Positions 30,153-40,273 of a DNA stretch of 64,000 nucleotides are shown here, in pieces. The position numbers and the translations under genes were made by a program. Source of the DNA: Phaeodactylum tricornutum CCAP 1055/1 (lineage: Eukaryota > Bacillariophyta > Bacillariophyceae > Surirellales > Neidiaceae); NCBI RefSeq assembly GCF_000150955.2, contig NC_011693.1, positions 248,001 to 312,000 of the forward strand. The letters are read 5' to 3'. Every line of letters begins with the position of its first letter. The stretch's first letter is position 1. The notes under the pieces are model-generated. The model searched no databases and was not told the origin of the DNA. It was given only the letters and a program-made list of their open reading frames with translations.

Positions 30153-30851
30153 CTAGTCCTGCGGATGTAGCTGTTGGTTAGAAACCGAGAGTGCTTCGCG
30201 GAGGGTGCGTCGAGCCTGCCGATTACTGCACACATAATCGGCGTACTCGTCGACCAAAAATGTGTTCCATTCGTCCGGTGATCGGGCGAGACTTTTGCGC
30301 ACGGCATTTTTTACCTTGGTGGTGAACATATGCGTGGCGCCCGTGGAGAAGGCTGCTACACAGTCACCACGACGAAAGATTTGGACGAACGGAAAGCGTA
30401 TCAGACCCAAATCGCGGAGGGTTGCCCCGGAAAGCACGCTCGCGTCGAATCGAACACACTGTACGGGCAAGCCTTGCTCTCTCAGGGAGAGAGCCAGCTT
30501 TTTGTAGTGAATTCCCGAACGCACACAAAGTCTACAGGAAGGTGCGTTGTATTTGACAATCAAGAGGTCATCGGAATGCTGGTTGGCATCGAGTACGTCC
30601 AGATACTCGAGCGTTGTCGCAACGGTACGAACCGCGGTCAGCGATGATTGATCCGCGGATGACTGTGACTGATGTGGATGGAATTGATGAGGCGGCGGTA
30701 GTGGTGGTCCTTCTCGATGTGGGTAGTCCAAGCTGATGGAGGAGAAGCGAATCGTTTCGGTAAACCGGGAACCCAGCGGTGCGACTCGGAAAGCATCGAT
30801 CACCGGTGTATAGCACGAGGCGAAAAGAAAGATGCTGAGTAGAAGCTTCAT
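30153..30851 (-). CDS. Thioredoxin-fold protein with CxxC motif, signal-bearing
   Basis: Protein of 232 residues starting at MKLLLSIFLFASC; an upstream extension of the frame to 31037 is not supported. The signal ends VIDAF-RVAPLG, again like a plastid AF motif. After a His/Pro/Ser-rich linker comes a thioredoxin fold. Strand VLDANQHSDDLLIVKYNAPSC leads to CRLC as the active-site-like CxxC, followed by RSGIHYKKLALSL, then VQCVRFDASVL, then the cis-Pro-type strand IRFPFVQIFRRGDCVAAF. The last ~60 residues are an alpha-helical tail (AVRKSLARSPDEWNTFLVDEYA). The redox substrate is unknown. A thylakoid or stromal location is inferred only from the leader. Confidence 0.72.
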   Translation of the reverse strand: MKLLLSIFLFASCYTPVIDAFRVAPLGSRFTETIRFSSISLDYPHREGPPLPPPHQFHPHQSQSSADQSSLTAVRTVATTLEYLDVLDANQHSDDLLIVKYNAPSCRLCVRSGIHYKKLALSLREQGLPVQCVRFDASVLSGATLRDLGLIRFPFVQIFRRGDCVAAFSTGATHMFTTKVKNAVRKSLARSPDEWNTFLVDEYADYVCSNRQARRTLREALSVSNQQLHPQD

Positions 30852-31604
30852 TGATTGGCGATGACAGGGATAGCAGAGAGCCATTGTAAACGAGGTGGTC
30901 TTCCAGAGCGCTTTGACGGTAAAAAAAGCCAGTGCTTGCCGAAAGACTTGGAGGTGTGATAGACTGCGAGCGAAATACCACATCAAGTATGTAGGCAAGT
31001 GTACCGTACCGGCACCGTACCCAGTTTTTCGCCGCACGGGGGATGTCTGTTTCCCCCTTCTGGTTGGATGGACCGGATAGAGTTCGCATTCGCACCGTGA
31101 ACGTTGCGCCGATGCGATAGAAAGTGCGACTACTGGGAATCGTATGGTTGTGATCGGAAGACATCATCTCACGTCTGTATTGACTGTGACAAGGAATAGA
31201 TACAGACAACCAATCAAAAGTAGTAGTGCTGTGTACTCACTTGTCCAGAGCCACCCACGATAGAGATTGCAATCCAATTCCAAAGCTCACAGTCAGTCAC
31301 GACAACTGGGAAATTTACTATTTACACTAAGGTACCGTTGGTTGTGTTGCAAAAATAATCACATCAACAATGTAGATGTACACCAAAGCAGTATCAAACT
31401 GTGATCAATACACAGTACTCGGGGCACTTCGATAGATTGTAAAATACTACATACGCAGCAGTCTGGTGCAGAAAATACCTATCAACCCGCGTAGGAAAAA
31501 GGGGAAATACCCGCAGCGTCTGCCGTATAAGCAAAGATCCGACCTCCTCGTCGAGTGCATAGAAAATATTGTATTGGGTCGCAAAGGAAAGAACGCACTC
31601 ACCA
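30852..31604. other. Intergenic region of about 750 bases
   Basis: Promoter side of the thioredoxin-fold gene and 3' side of the transporter gene. Upstream frames on the minus strand continue without conserved sequence. Nothing else seen. Confidence 0.35.
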
Positions 31605-32829
31605 TTAAGAATGTTTAGATTTTGCGGGGGCGGTATCTACCCTACTTTTTTGGCGCTGTACATAAATGACCAGGAAAAGGCCCGCAAAGACAAGACCGAT
31701 TGCGGTCCATTGCGAAGCATTGAATGCGTGTCCAAATGTCCACACTGATAAAAGTATGGTAAAGAATTTGCGGGTTGTAGTAATCGTTGTTGTAATGATC
31801 GGCGAAAACCTGACAAAGGCGTATCCAAACGGCGCAGTTAGTAGAAATCCGTCAAATTTCAAAACCAAGAGTCTGTAAGACCTCAGCTCTTATTCACAAC
31901 TCGACGCACCATGTGATAGTTAAAAAGACAAATATCTGACCGATTGCGGCAGTCGCATTGAGAATAGCAATATTGGAAGCCATGGGACCGTGTTGCCGAA
32001 ACAGAGAGTCAATTCCTACTTCCCACTGTTGACTGTACATACTCAAGGGTATGAGTAAGACGGCAGCGTATCCGTTAACATAGAGCATAGTTTCCATCGC
32101 GTTGGGCGGTTGGTAACGATCTCCACAGTTTTTCAAGAGGTTCTGACATGAACTCAACAGTCCGTCCATGCTCAAACTGATCAACAGTAAAATCGTACCG
32201 TATTGCGCAGCGCTACCGTCGTGCAGAATGTCGTGCCGCAATTGCTGCTGCATACGATTGACATTAAAAAGGACAATACCGGCCGATATACACAAGGCAG
32301 CCATCCATTCCATGGTAGAATACAGTCGCTTTTCGACGAATTGTCCAACTAGCATAGTCGGAATGAGCTTACATGATTTGGCCAAGACAGCGACAGGATA
32401 TGATACGTACGCAATTGCCTCATTGCTGCACGTCATGGCCGTGACGTAACACAATGAAGTCGTCCATAACGTAATTTGTGGCAACGGTCGATTGCCAACA
32501 ATGTTACTCGATGGTGTTTGCTGGTTTTGCTGCAAAAAGATATCCTGAATCGCATGCCATATGAACGCCACCACCGTGTTGGTGATACATTGCGTTAACA
32601 AAACAAAAGTCGCTCCGAGGCGTTCTTCACCCGTAAAGAGGCGTTCCTGTAAGATGCCATAGTACAAGTAGCAAATGCAGATACCACCTGTGCAAAGGGT
32701 GAGCTTTCCGAGTCCAGAATGGGAATGCTCCATGTCGCGGTGTCGTTGTGCGTTGCTGCTGTTACCCTTTTCTATTGCACTACCGGCCGCATGTCCGCTA
32801 TGCGGCAAAGACGAATGAGTGGGGCACAT
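31605..32829 (-). CDS. SLC35B1-like nucleotide-sugar/ATP transporter (UAA family)
   Basis: Two exons, 32829-31910 and 31809-31605, with a 100-nt intron (GTGCGT...CAG) that contains a TACTAAC branch-point-like sequence. The product has 374 residues. The first exon has about eight hydrophobic helices, starting LTLCTGGICICYLYYGILQERLF, and the UAA block YVSYPVAVLAKSCKLIPTMLVG. The second exon restores the signature ITWFSPIITTTITTTRKFFTILLS, then FGHAFNASQWTAIGLVFAGLF. SLC35B1 members carry UDP-sugars or ATP across the ER membrane. A second in-frame ATG (MEHSHSG, 32733) could be the true start since the first ~30 residues are not conserved. The charged tail KSKHS follows the last helix. Confidence 0.88.
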
Positions 32830-33814
32830 GATTGAGCACCCACCACTCAGTCGCGACAGCTAGAACGATTGAATAGATGTGACGTTTTTGAAATATAATG
32901 ACAATGAAAGTAGTTCTGTTCGGCTGCTCGGCTGTCGCGCAACTAGGATTTGTCCCTCAACTAGCTCACTAGCGAGTCGAAATACTTCTTACGCCGTTGG
33001 TTCGATGACAAATGAAAACTGACATCATCGCTCTCTCGTACAGGAAATGCGAACTCACTGTCATATTCGTCACTTACTGTTCCTGTTAATTTTTGCCAAT
33101 TCCATTCACGAACAATGCGAGATTGATGGGGGATGGCTAGATCACCTAGTCTCGCGTGTATGAAAACTATCCTCACGACTGATACAACCCTGCTCTGTCT
33201 CGAACTAGAGGCCACTTTCGGAACTCATCGAACTGTACACCCGACTTGATACGTCTCCAACATCGAGAAATCGATCCTTGACAATGGCGAGAAACGCCAG
33301 TCAGATACCGTACACCTGGATGGAGTATCATGATGAGGGGCACCAGTCCAAGCGCTTCAAATCATCGTAGATTCTGTGAAATAGCTTGCAAAAACATCGA
33401 GACGAAAAGGTCAAAACTCTTTTTGAAAAGTTGGTCTTTACGGACATGGCGTTGTTGTCTCGAGAGAACTTTCCAGTTGAAAGAACCCTGGTTCCCTTAC
33501 TTTCTACTTTGAGGCCGCGACGCCAGAAGAACACAGAAGGTGCTATCGATAGCGGGGAAAAACACGAAAGGGTGCATTGTCTAGGATCGAGGATTTTCTG
33601 AAGACTGCGTATCGAAACCATGTCGGGAACAAATGACCGACGAACTGGAAGATATCGACTGTAAACGCCTGCTAGCAAACGGTCATATTTTCCTCCCAGA
33701 GTGTGATGTAAGTGTCCGCAATTATGGGTGATGCTATGACAGCAATATCTATTTCATGACGAAGATGCGAGGACGATCTTATTTGTCTACTTCGGTCGGT
33801 GGTAGGCAACGGGC
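32830..33814. other. Intergenic region of about 980 bases
   Basis: Minus-strand frames at 32961-33215 and 33328-33678 were considered and not supported. No repeats seen. Confidence 0.35.
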
Positions 33815-34234
33815 CTAGAACATGAATGCGGCCGAAAGAATCAGCCATCCAATAGCAACAACATGAACAGCGATACCACTATTCCACGTATCGAGTGCGC
33901 CACTTTCAATGTCCTCTCGAGCTTCAGGAAAGACGGGGTTCCGGTTCTCCTTGTCAGTGTCATCGTTCACAACCGTTGGCGCAGTCGACGGGGCCTGTCC
34001 AAACCTTTCGTGTTGTTCAAGAATCTCGTCAAGCGGTTTATGCTCTGCGAGAAAATCGTCGTCTTGGGGGAGCAACAGATCCGTGGACGAAAGGTCAGGG
34101 ACGGGAAGGAGCTCGTCGAGGCGGCGACGTAAAGTGCTGGTCACGGTTGGTTTAGTAGATGTCGGAAGCAGCGGTGAAGCGCCGTGCGATGTGACCTGCA
34201 ACAAGTAAGCGGAAAATTCGGTGGAAAGACTCAT
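33815..34234 (-). CDS. Small tail-anchored hypothetical protein
   Basis: Protein of 139 residues starting at MSLSTEFSAYLLQ; an upstream in-frame stretch to 34264 adds a few residues. The middle is Asp/Glu/Pro-rich, with DLLLPQDDDFLAE and DEILEQHERF. The C terminus is a hydrophobic helix of about 18 residues (GIAVHVVAIGWLILSAAFMF) at the very end, so the protein would be tail-anchored in a membrane, facing the cytosol. I do not recognise a family. SNARE-like or Bet1-like use is possible but no heptad motif is clear. Confidence 0.45.
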   Translation of the reverse strand: MSLSTEFSAYLLQVTSHGASPLLPTSTKPTVTSTLRRRLDELLPVPDLSSTDLLLPQDDDFLAEHKPLDEILEQHERFGQAPSTAPTVVNDDTDKENRNPVFPEAREDIESGALDTWNSGIAVHVVAIGWLILSAAFMF

Positions 34235-34787
34235 TTTCAGTGAAGAATTAGGATTGACTGTCAAAGAGGATCAAAGGTCGAAAGTTTGACAAAAGTGAAG
34301 ATTGGAAGCAGAGAGATTGGCGAGGTTTGACATGTAAGGTCATTTCGCAAGTCAGGTATGTCTGGATCCAACTGTGAATGAAAAATTGCCTCTTTTTGTG
34401 ATATCCTAACAAGACCAATCGTTTAGACGAAACTTGACTGAAAGCGTCGCAGCGTGTTTGCTTGATCTTGGGATCTCGGGCCACTTATTCTGATTGCCAG
34501 AGTCGCAACAGGATCACTTCGAAGTCAACTGAACTTAGCTCTTGCGCACTTTTGAATTCGGTTTGATCCCGGTAAGCTTTCAAACGCAATGGCGATCCAG
34601 TCGCTATCCATAAAAAGCGCAAGTCATCTTCGTTTACGTTGATATCCCAAATAAAGTGCGCATCCTCTACCTTCGTGGACAAAGACGAAATCGAGTCGAA
34701 ATTTTTGGACGGGAATGTGACGTACAGTATACACGATCTCAACTGACTTATCTTAATTTGTTTTTGCCTTGATCTGTTCTGCCCCAA
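34235..34787. other. Intergenic region
   Basis: About 550 bases. It holds the promoter side of the tail-anchored gene and the 3' flank of the metalloprotease gene. Short minus-strand frames (34248-34484, 34485-34787) have no recognised content. Confidence 0.35.
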
Positions 34788-36616
34788 CTATAGTAGTATT
34801 GCGATAAGACCGACAACCAGCGATAGTCCCCCAATCATTGAGAAAATCCAGGCCAGCGTTTTGCCCGTCCCACCGCCAGGATCGGTCGACACGGGTAGAA
34901 TAGAATCGGGGGCGCTGTTCGCCAGTGGTGACTCATCGTCGTCCCAGAATTGCCCAGGAGCTCGCATTCCGCCCAACCCTTCGACTTGAAAGTTCATGAT
35001 GAAACCAGGATCGGACAAGATAGTGATAGAGATCCCAGTTGACCGGAGATTTCCGCTCTGGTATGCTGCCGTATTTGGCTGCGAGTTCGTGTCGGCTCCT
35101 AATGTCATGCCGCGCGTCCAGAAATCGCCCTCGTCTCCTTCATTTTCACCTTTTTCGAGGTCAAAGTTGCCGTCCGCTTGGACAACCGCGACTTGATAGT
35201 GATCGGTTGGCCATCCAGGTCCTCCTGGGTATCCTCGCGCAGTTTGTCGCGGAGCCAACTCGTCTATATGATATATTACGATGCCTCGTCCAGGCCAGTC
35301 TTTATCCCATTTCAGCGGCTGCCGGTTTTCAATTAGCAAATACTCGCCCGCTGGATATGGTGTACTGATCATGTAAATTTGACTGGAAATTTCTGCTGGT
35401 TGGACAGCGTACACTCCATCCATAGTGATTTCGATAGGTGAGAGCCATTGAGCGATCATTTTGCTGTACGGGCTGGCATAGCCCGGTATTGTGCCAGAGC
35501 GAAACCATCCATAGGCATTGCACATGATGTCGAAATGCCCCACCCCTCCAAGCCTAACTGGCGCGCTGTCTCCGTCGTTGTCGTATAGGTCGATCATTCG
35601 AAAGCCGTGCATATATTCATGGGTGAAGACTCCCATTGTGTTCGGTTCGATAAGAAGCTGAAAGTCATTGTTCCTGTCGCAGCGCGGATTCGCAAAAGCT
35701 GACGCGATCGTATGCCCACCAATTTCCAAATTACCATCCAATGATCGCCATCCTCCGTTACTACTTGCCGATCCTTGTGACCATATGCGATCGAGGTAGC
35801 TACCTGGAAGGCACTGTTTGTCACCGCTTACAAAACAAATGGAGTAAAGAAGGCTGCGTGAGCCTAATTGTTGGGAATTGAGGTGTCAAGCCGCACCATT
35901 CTCTATACTTACTGCTCTGCTCCGTAACCCGAGTGTACAACAACTATATGATCAAGCAGTCCGTCGCCCCACTCAGGATTTTCAGGGTCACCGCCAATAT
36001 CATAGTCAAACCAATTGATTTTTCCTGCCCTGTCCAACTTGTCCAACACCGAACCGTACATATCTTGAATGCGAACATTTCCTACTCGGCCTGATTTCCC
36101 TTCGGCATAGAACGATTCGGTATTCTCCGCATTTTCCCAGTCCAGTACATCGAACTGAACATTATACTTTCCCATGCTATTGAATCGCATGTACTCTCGT
36201 ACAGATCCCACTTCATTGACCGAGCCCTTAGCTCCGTTAAAGAGTTCATCGAAATAAGCAGGGCTGGGAAGTTGTCGGCTGGCGTGGTCTGTGAATCGTA
36301 CTAAAATAACCAAAGCGCGGAAAGTACCAATTGAAGGGTTCAGTCGTCGTTCCTTAGAGGATTGGGGTCTGAATTTTGATTGCCAGTAAGCTTCATCGTC
36401 GTGTTGGCATTCGGCTTCAGTCAAATAGCGACAATGTTCGTTTTGTAGATGTAACGGTTCGTATTTGAACGTAATATTGTGCATGGCTCGAAACTCGTGG
36501 ACGTCTTGCCAACTTCGACCTCCACCCACAAAACCGGGGTCCGGTGGAGCCAAGGACTGCGAGACTCGCAGAGTTGAGACAGCCCATGCTATCAATGTAT
36601 ATCGAGTACGCACCAT
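34788..36616 (-). CDS. M6-family (immune-inhibitor-A-like) metalloprotease, copy 1
   Basis: Two exons, 36616-35913 and 35826-34788, with an 86-nt intron (GTAAGT...AAG), giving 580 residues. A signal-like N terminus (MVRTRYTLIAWAVSTLRVSQS) is followed by a propeptide-like region containing FKYEPLHLQNEHCRYLTEAEC. The catalytic domain begins RALVILVRFTDHASRQLPSP. The zinc site is THEYMHGFRMIDLYD: HExxH, with the later Asp as likely third ligand, and an Arg where most M6 enzymes have Gly. FDIMCNAYGWF follows. A second sandwich-like region ends in a hydrophobic C-terminal helix (LAWIFSMIGGLSLVVGLIAILL), so it would be a secreted or surface-anchored protease. It is tandem with copy 2. Confidence 0.85.
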
Positions 36617-37742
36617 CGTCTAATTTTCAGAATGTTTTAAAATGCAGTTTTTTGGTACGATCGAATAAAAGTTAGCAGGTTGACTTTGAATGTGAGTATG
36701 CAACAACAGTATATTTGGATCTGATTTGTCTTTTCGTGCATGCCCCAGTCCGCTATGATGCAGAAAGATGACTCTACATTCGATATTCAATAGTCATTCT
36801 GTCGAAATGACCATGTTCAATCTTTCTTACGGGGCCGAGCACTGAAACTGAGGTTCTGATCTATTATTTGCTCAATCAGTACCGAGAACTTAACACAAGT
36901 TTTCAGCAGAATGGCATGTTATTCCCCGGTTCCGTTTTACAGTTTCCAGGAAAAGGCCAATTATTTTGCCAGAATTCAACATCGCTCCCTTTTAAAATCG
37001 TCCGACCGGCTATGGTTTGATGACTAGTTTTTGCCATTAAAAATCAATAAATTGTAAGAAATCGTATATAAAGTTTGAGGAAATTCACTAATCCAGCCTA
37101 GATGAGGCCGCAAAATCACTAATCCGGCCAAAATCAAGATTTACTAAGTACCAAAGATTTCCGTTGCAATGATAAATATGAAGAAATATTGATCTTAAAT
37201 CATTCAAGTATTAAAAGATCCTATTCTCTATTAATTTTTGAGATGCTGGATTGAACACATTCAAGGATTATTTATGGCCTGCGATGGAGGATGTTCTCCA
37301 AAAGACGCTTCGTTCGCAGGAGGCATTTTGAGAGATGATCCTTTGATAAATCTTTACGAAAAGTGGCTTGAGAACGTAAGTTTCAAGTTTATTAATGTGT
37401 GTGATATGGAAACAGCTCTGTAACTACAGTTTTGGCTGGATTAGTGATTTTGTGGCCTCATCGAGGCCGGATCAGTAATTTTCCTCCAAAAGTTTCGACA
37501 CAAGGTTTCGACTCAAATTTACTTTACAGTTGAGGCTCGTGCTATTTTGAGCTCACATGAATTCTAGAGAGAGCGAGAAGACCAGACAAACCAAGATGTT
37601 AACCATTGGTCCGAAAGAATGCATCTTCAGGTTTAAATCGAAAGAGTAAAGCCTTCGGACAAAAACCAACGGGAGATCCTTCTGGTCATTGAAGATTTGA
37701 TGAAAGATGCAAAAATGCCCCGTTTAAGCTAGCCTTCCCCCT
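36617..37742. other. Intergenic region between two M6 genes
   Basis: About 1.1 kb, AT-rich, containing an inverted-repeat element at about 37070-37498. The small plus-strand frame 37238-37423 lies inside that element and is not supported as a gene. Confidence 0.4.
37070..37498. mobile_element. Inverted-repeat (MITE-like) element
   Basis: Two ~54-base inverted repeats lie at 37078-37131 and 37431-37484. They match in reverse-complement with about 7-8 differences. Each contains two CACTAATCC(A/G)GCC sub-repeats around GATGAGGCC. Looser similarity (AAAGTTTG/GGAGGAAA) extends outward by about 10-14 bases on both sides. The 300-base centre is AT-rich with no credible gene. This is the look of a non-autonomous DNA element or a foldback. 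No target-site duplication could be fixed by eye. Confidence 0.6.
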
Positions 37743-39754
37743 TTACCAAGTAACCACGATGGTTACAGCAGAGACAACCAGAACAAGCATATCGCCAAGC
37801 TTTGGGGCACTGGAAGTCAAAGCATCTTCTTGTCCTGTTGTTTCATCTTTGGAACTTTCAGGTGCTATAGTCGGGGCCGTTTGTGGATCGCTAGTACCAT
37901 CAGAACAGACCACTCCCATGCCTGGTACACAAGGTTTGGAATCTTTCGGAGCTGCTGTGGGTTGATCAAAGCAATTTTCTGTAATACTCGACGTACAGAG
38001 TGGATAGGGATTTGACTGTGATGGAGACGCGAAGGGAGTAGCAGCAATCCCAATGACCGGAGAGTGTGAAGGAAGGCCACTTGGGAAGGGCGTAGGAAGT
38101 GATAATTGGTTGGGATTGGATGCCAGTCCTTCTACAACAAACTGCATAGTCTTCCCCGGGCTGGACACGATTCGGATTGTGATCCCTGTCACCGTTGGCG
38201 TTCCCTGATAACTATCGGTATTAGGGAAAATACCGCTCCCACCATTTGGGCGTAAAGCCATCCCATCCACCCACAGATCATCGATATCTCCACTGTTGAC
38301 ATCTTGCTCGATGTCGTAACGTCCATCAGCCTGTAGTACTGCTACTTGGTAGTGGTTGCCGTTTGCAGGCCATCCAGATTGACCGGGCCAGCCTGGGCGG
38401 TCTTGTCCTCCCATTTTATCGTCGATATGATAAAATACAATGCCACCGATTCCCCAGAAGTCTGAATCGAAAGAGCTTGGAAACCGGCATTCGATCACCA
38501 AAAACTCATCTGCGGGGAACTTATCACGAATTGCGTACGCCTGCAGCCCACTTACTGAATACGTCCCATCCGTCGTAATTTCGTTGTATTCCAGCCAACC
38601 AATGCGGTTTCGAGTCCATGGTACTAGCGATCCAGGCGTGGACCCGTCGCCAGTCTGGCCATACGGGGATGACATCATTCCAAAGGACCCAATACCACCG
38701 AATCGAAAATTGTTTTTTCCGTACAAGTCTGGTACGCCGAAAGTGTGAAGCCTGAGATCATAAATGACGACCGGTTAGTTCCAACGAAGAATGACAAAAT
38801 TTCCGCGAAAAGGAAGGCGATCTGACCATACCATTCGTGAGTAATGACTCCCATCAAAGCTGGGCGGTCTGTACTGCAACGCTCGAATGCACTGGCAATA
38901 GAGTAGGAACCGACCTCAATATTGCGTGGATTCCAACCAAAGCCTTCCGAAGTGGAGCGACCCTGTGACCAGATCCGATCGGCACGTCGAACACCGTCGC
39001 AAATTTCTGCCACTTGTGCTCCAAAACCAGAATGAATCACGACCAATGCATCAATGAAGCCGTCGCCCATACCGTCTTCGCCATCGGCATCGAAGCCTTC
39101 GAAAAATAACCAAAAGTCTCCACTCGAGGCGACTTTTTCTGCGTCAATCTGATCCAATACTGGGTGGAAAAACTTTTGGGCGTTGGCGTTGCTCAATATA
39201 CCGCTAATACCTTGTGCAGCGTCCGCTTCGGTATACGTTGTGGTGCGCCAATCAAAAACTTCGCAATCAACATCATACAAGCCTTGCGATTGTTCGGAAA
39301 AATAGGACTTTATGCTACCGATAGGGTTGACCGTCGACGTTCCGGCACCGTTGCAGAGCTCTTCGAAGTATTCTTTCGAGGGAAGGGGCCGGTTTTGGTG
39401 GTCCGCAAACTGGACAAGAAGTACCATAGCCTTGAACGAGCCCTTGCTGGTTGCGGGGGTAGTCTGTAAACGTCTTCGTCGGAGGCTTTCCATTGTTCGC
39501 AAATGGCGCTGGTACGTTTCCCTGGCAGCTTTGTCTTCTTGAGCACATTCTGTTTCGTTTAAGTACCGGCAAACTTCGGGGGAGATGTGCCTCGGTTCGT
39601 ATTCGAACTGAATACCGTGTTGTTGACGATAGGCGTCGACTGGCATCCAGTCATCATTCGTGTCAACTGTGGGAGGCGGAGCAAAGGCTTGGCATCTACT
39701 GATCAGACTTTGCCCGGCCATCATTGAGAGAAATAATGCAACGAAACACTTCAT
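37743..39754 (-). CDS. M6-family (immune-inhibitor-A-like) metalloprotease, copy 2
   Basis: Two exons, 39754-38832 and 38751-37743, with an 80-nt intron (GTATGG...CAG), giving 643 residues. Signal MKCFVALFLSMMAGQSLISRCQAFAPP, then the same propeptide block as copy 1 (FEYEPRHISPEVCRYLNETEC). The catalytic domain has KAMVLLVQFADHQNRPLPS. The intron cuts the codon inside the zinc motif, and joining the exons yields THEWLHTFGVPDLYG, a complete HExxHxxGxxD. Later come SFGMMSSPYG, then a Thr/Pro/Ser-rich stalk with Cys residues and a C-terminal hydrophobic tail (GDMLVLVVSAVTIVVTW). The stalk and tail suggest surface display. Tandem order and matching blocks indicate a duplication, although the two introns are in different places. 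Confidence 0.87.
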
Positions 39755-40273
39755 TGTTACTGGGTTAGATGATATCGACGTTTTAAATAGAGGAAACAGT
39801 TATCAAAAGGGTGCTCGATTTTGCCTTTCTCCAAAAGATCGAAAAATGAGAGTACTCGTCCTCAGATACGAAGGGCAGCCAAAAGAGTCATTTGGGTACG
39901 TATTTTCCCCTCTGGTCGCAGGTCCTCCCCCCTGTTCTCTGTAGAACTGTCTGTGCCAGCAACCGAAATGACTTTACCTAAAATATGTCATTGGATAAAT
40001 AAATACGACGCAATGGCATATCTGGTTTTTCTTTTTAAATCAGTCGACTTCACGTTTTGAAATATCAGGAAGCAAAAGCCCAGCCGAAAATCATGGACTG
40101 CGTCTATGAACCCGACACGATCAACAACGACAATCTTAGGGAATACGTTGGACACCCCTCCCCTGTACATTATATTTCAAAGATTAGCATATCTCACCCC
40201 TAGCTCCCTGCTGTTAATTACAACGGAGGAAAAGTAGCTAGAGCACTGACATGCCATGACGTATTTTGTCATT
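39755..40273. other. Intergenic region of about 520 bases
   Basis: Promoter side of the second M6 gene and 3' flank of the E2 gene. Plus-strand frames 39660-39944 and 39821-40060 lack content. Nothing else seen. Confidence 0.35.

Noticed and set aside
32961-33678. Two minus-strand frames between transporter and tail-anchored genes
   Set aside because: No domain, no splice partner, and basic, Ser/Arg-rich content typical of random frames here.
37238-37423. Small gene within the inverted-repeat element
   Set aside because: Sixty-one codons in AT-rich sequence, with no transposase-like motif.
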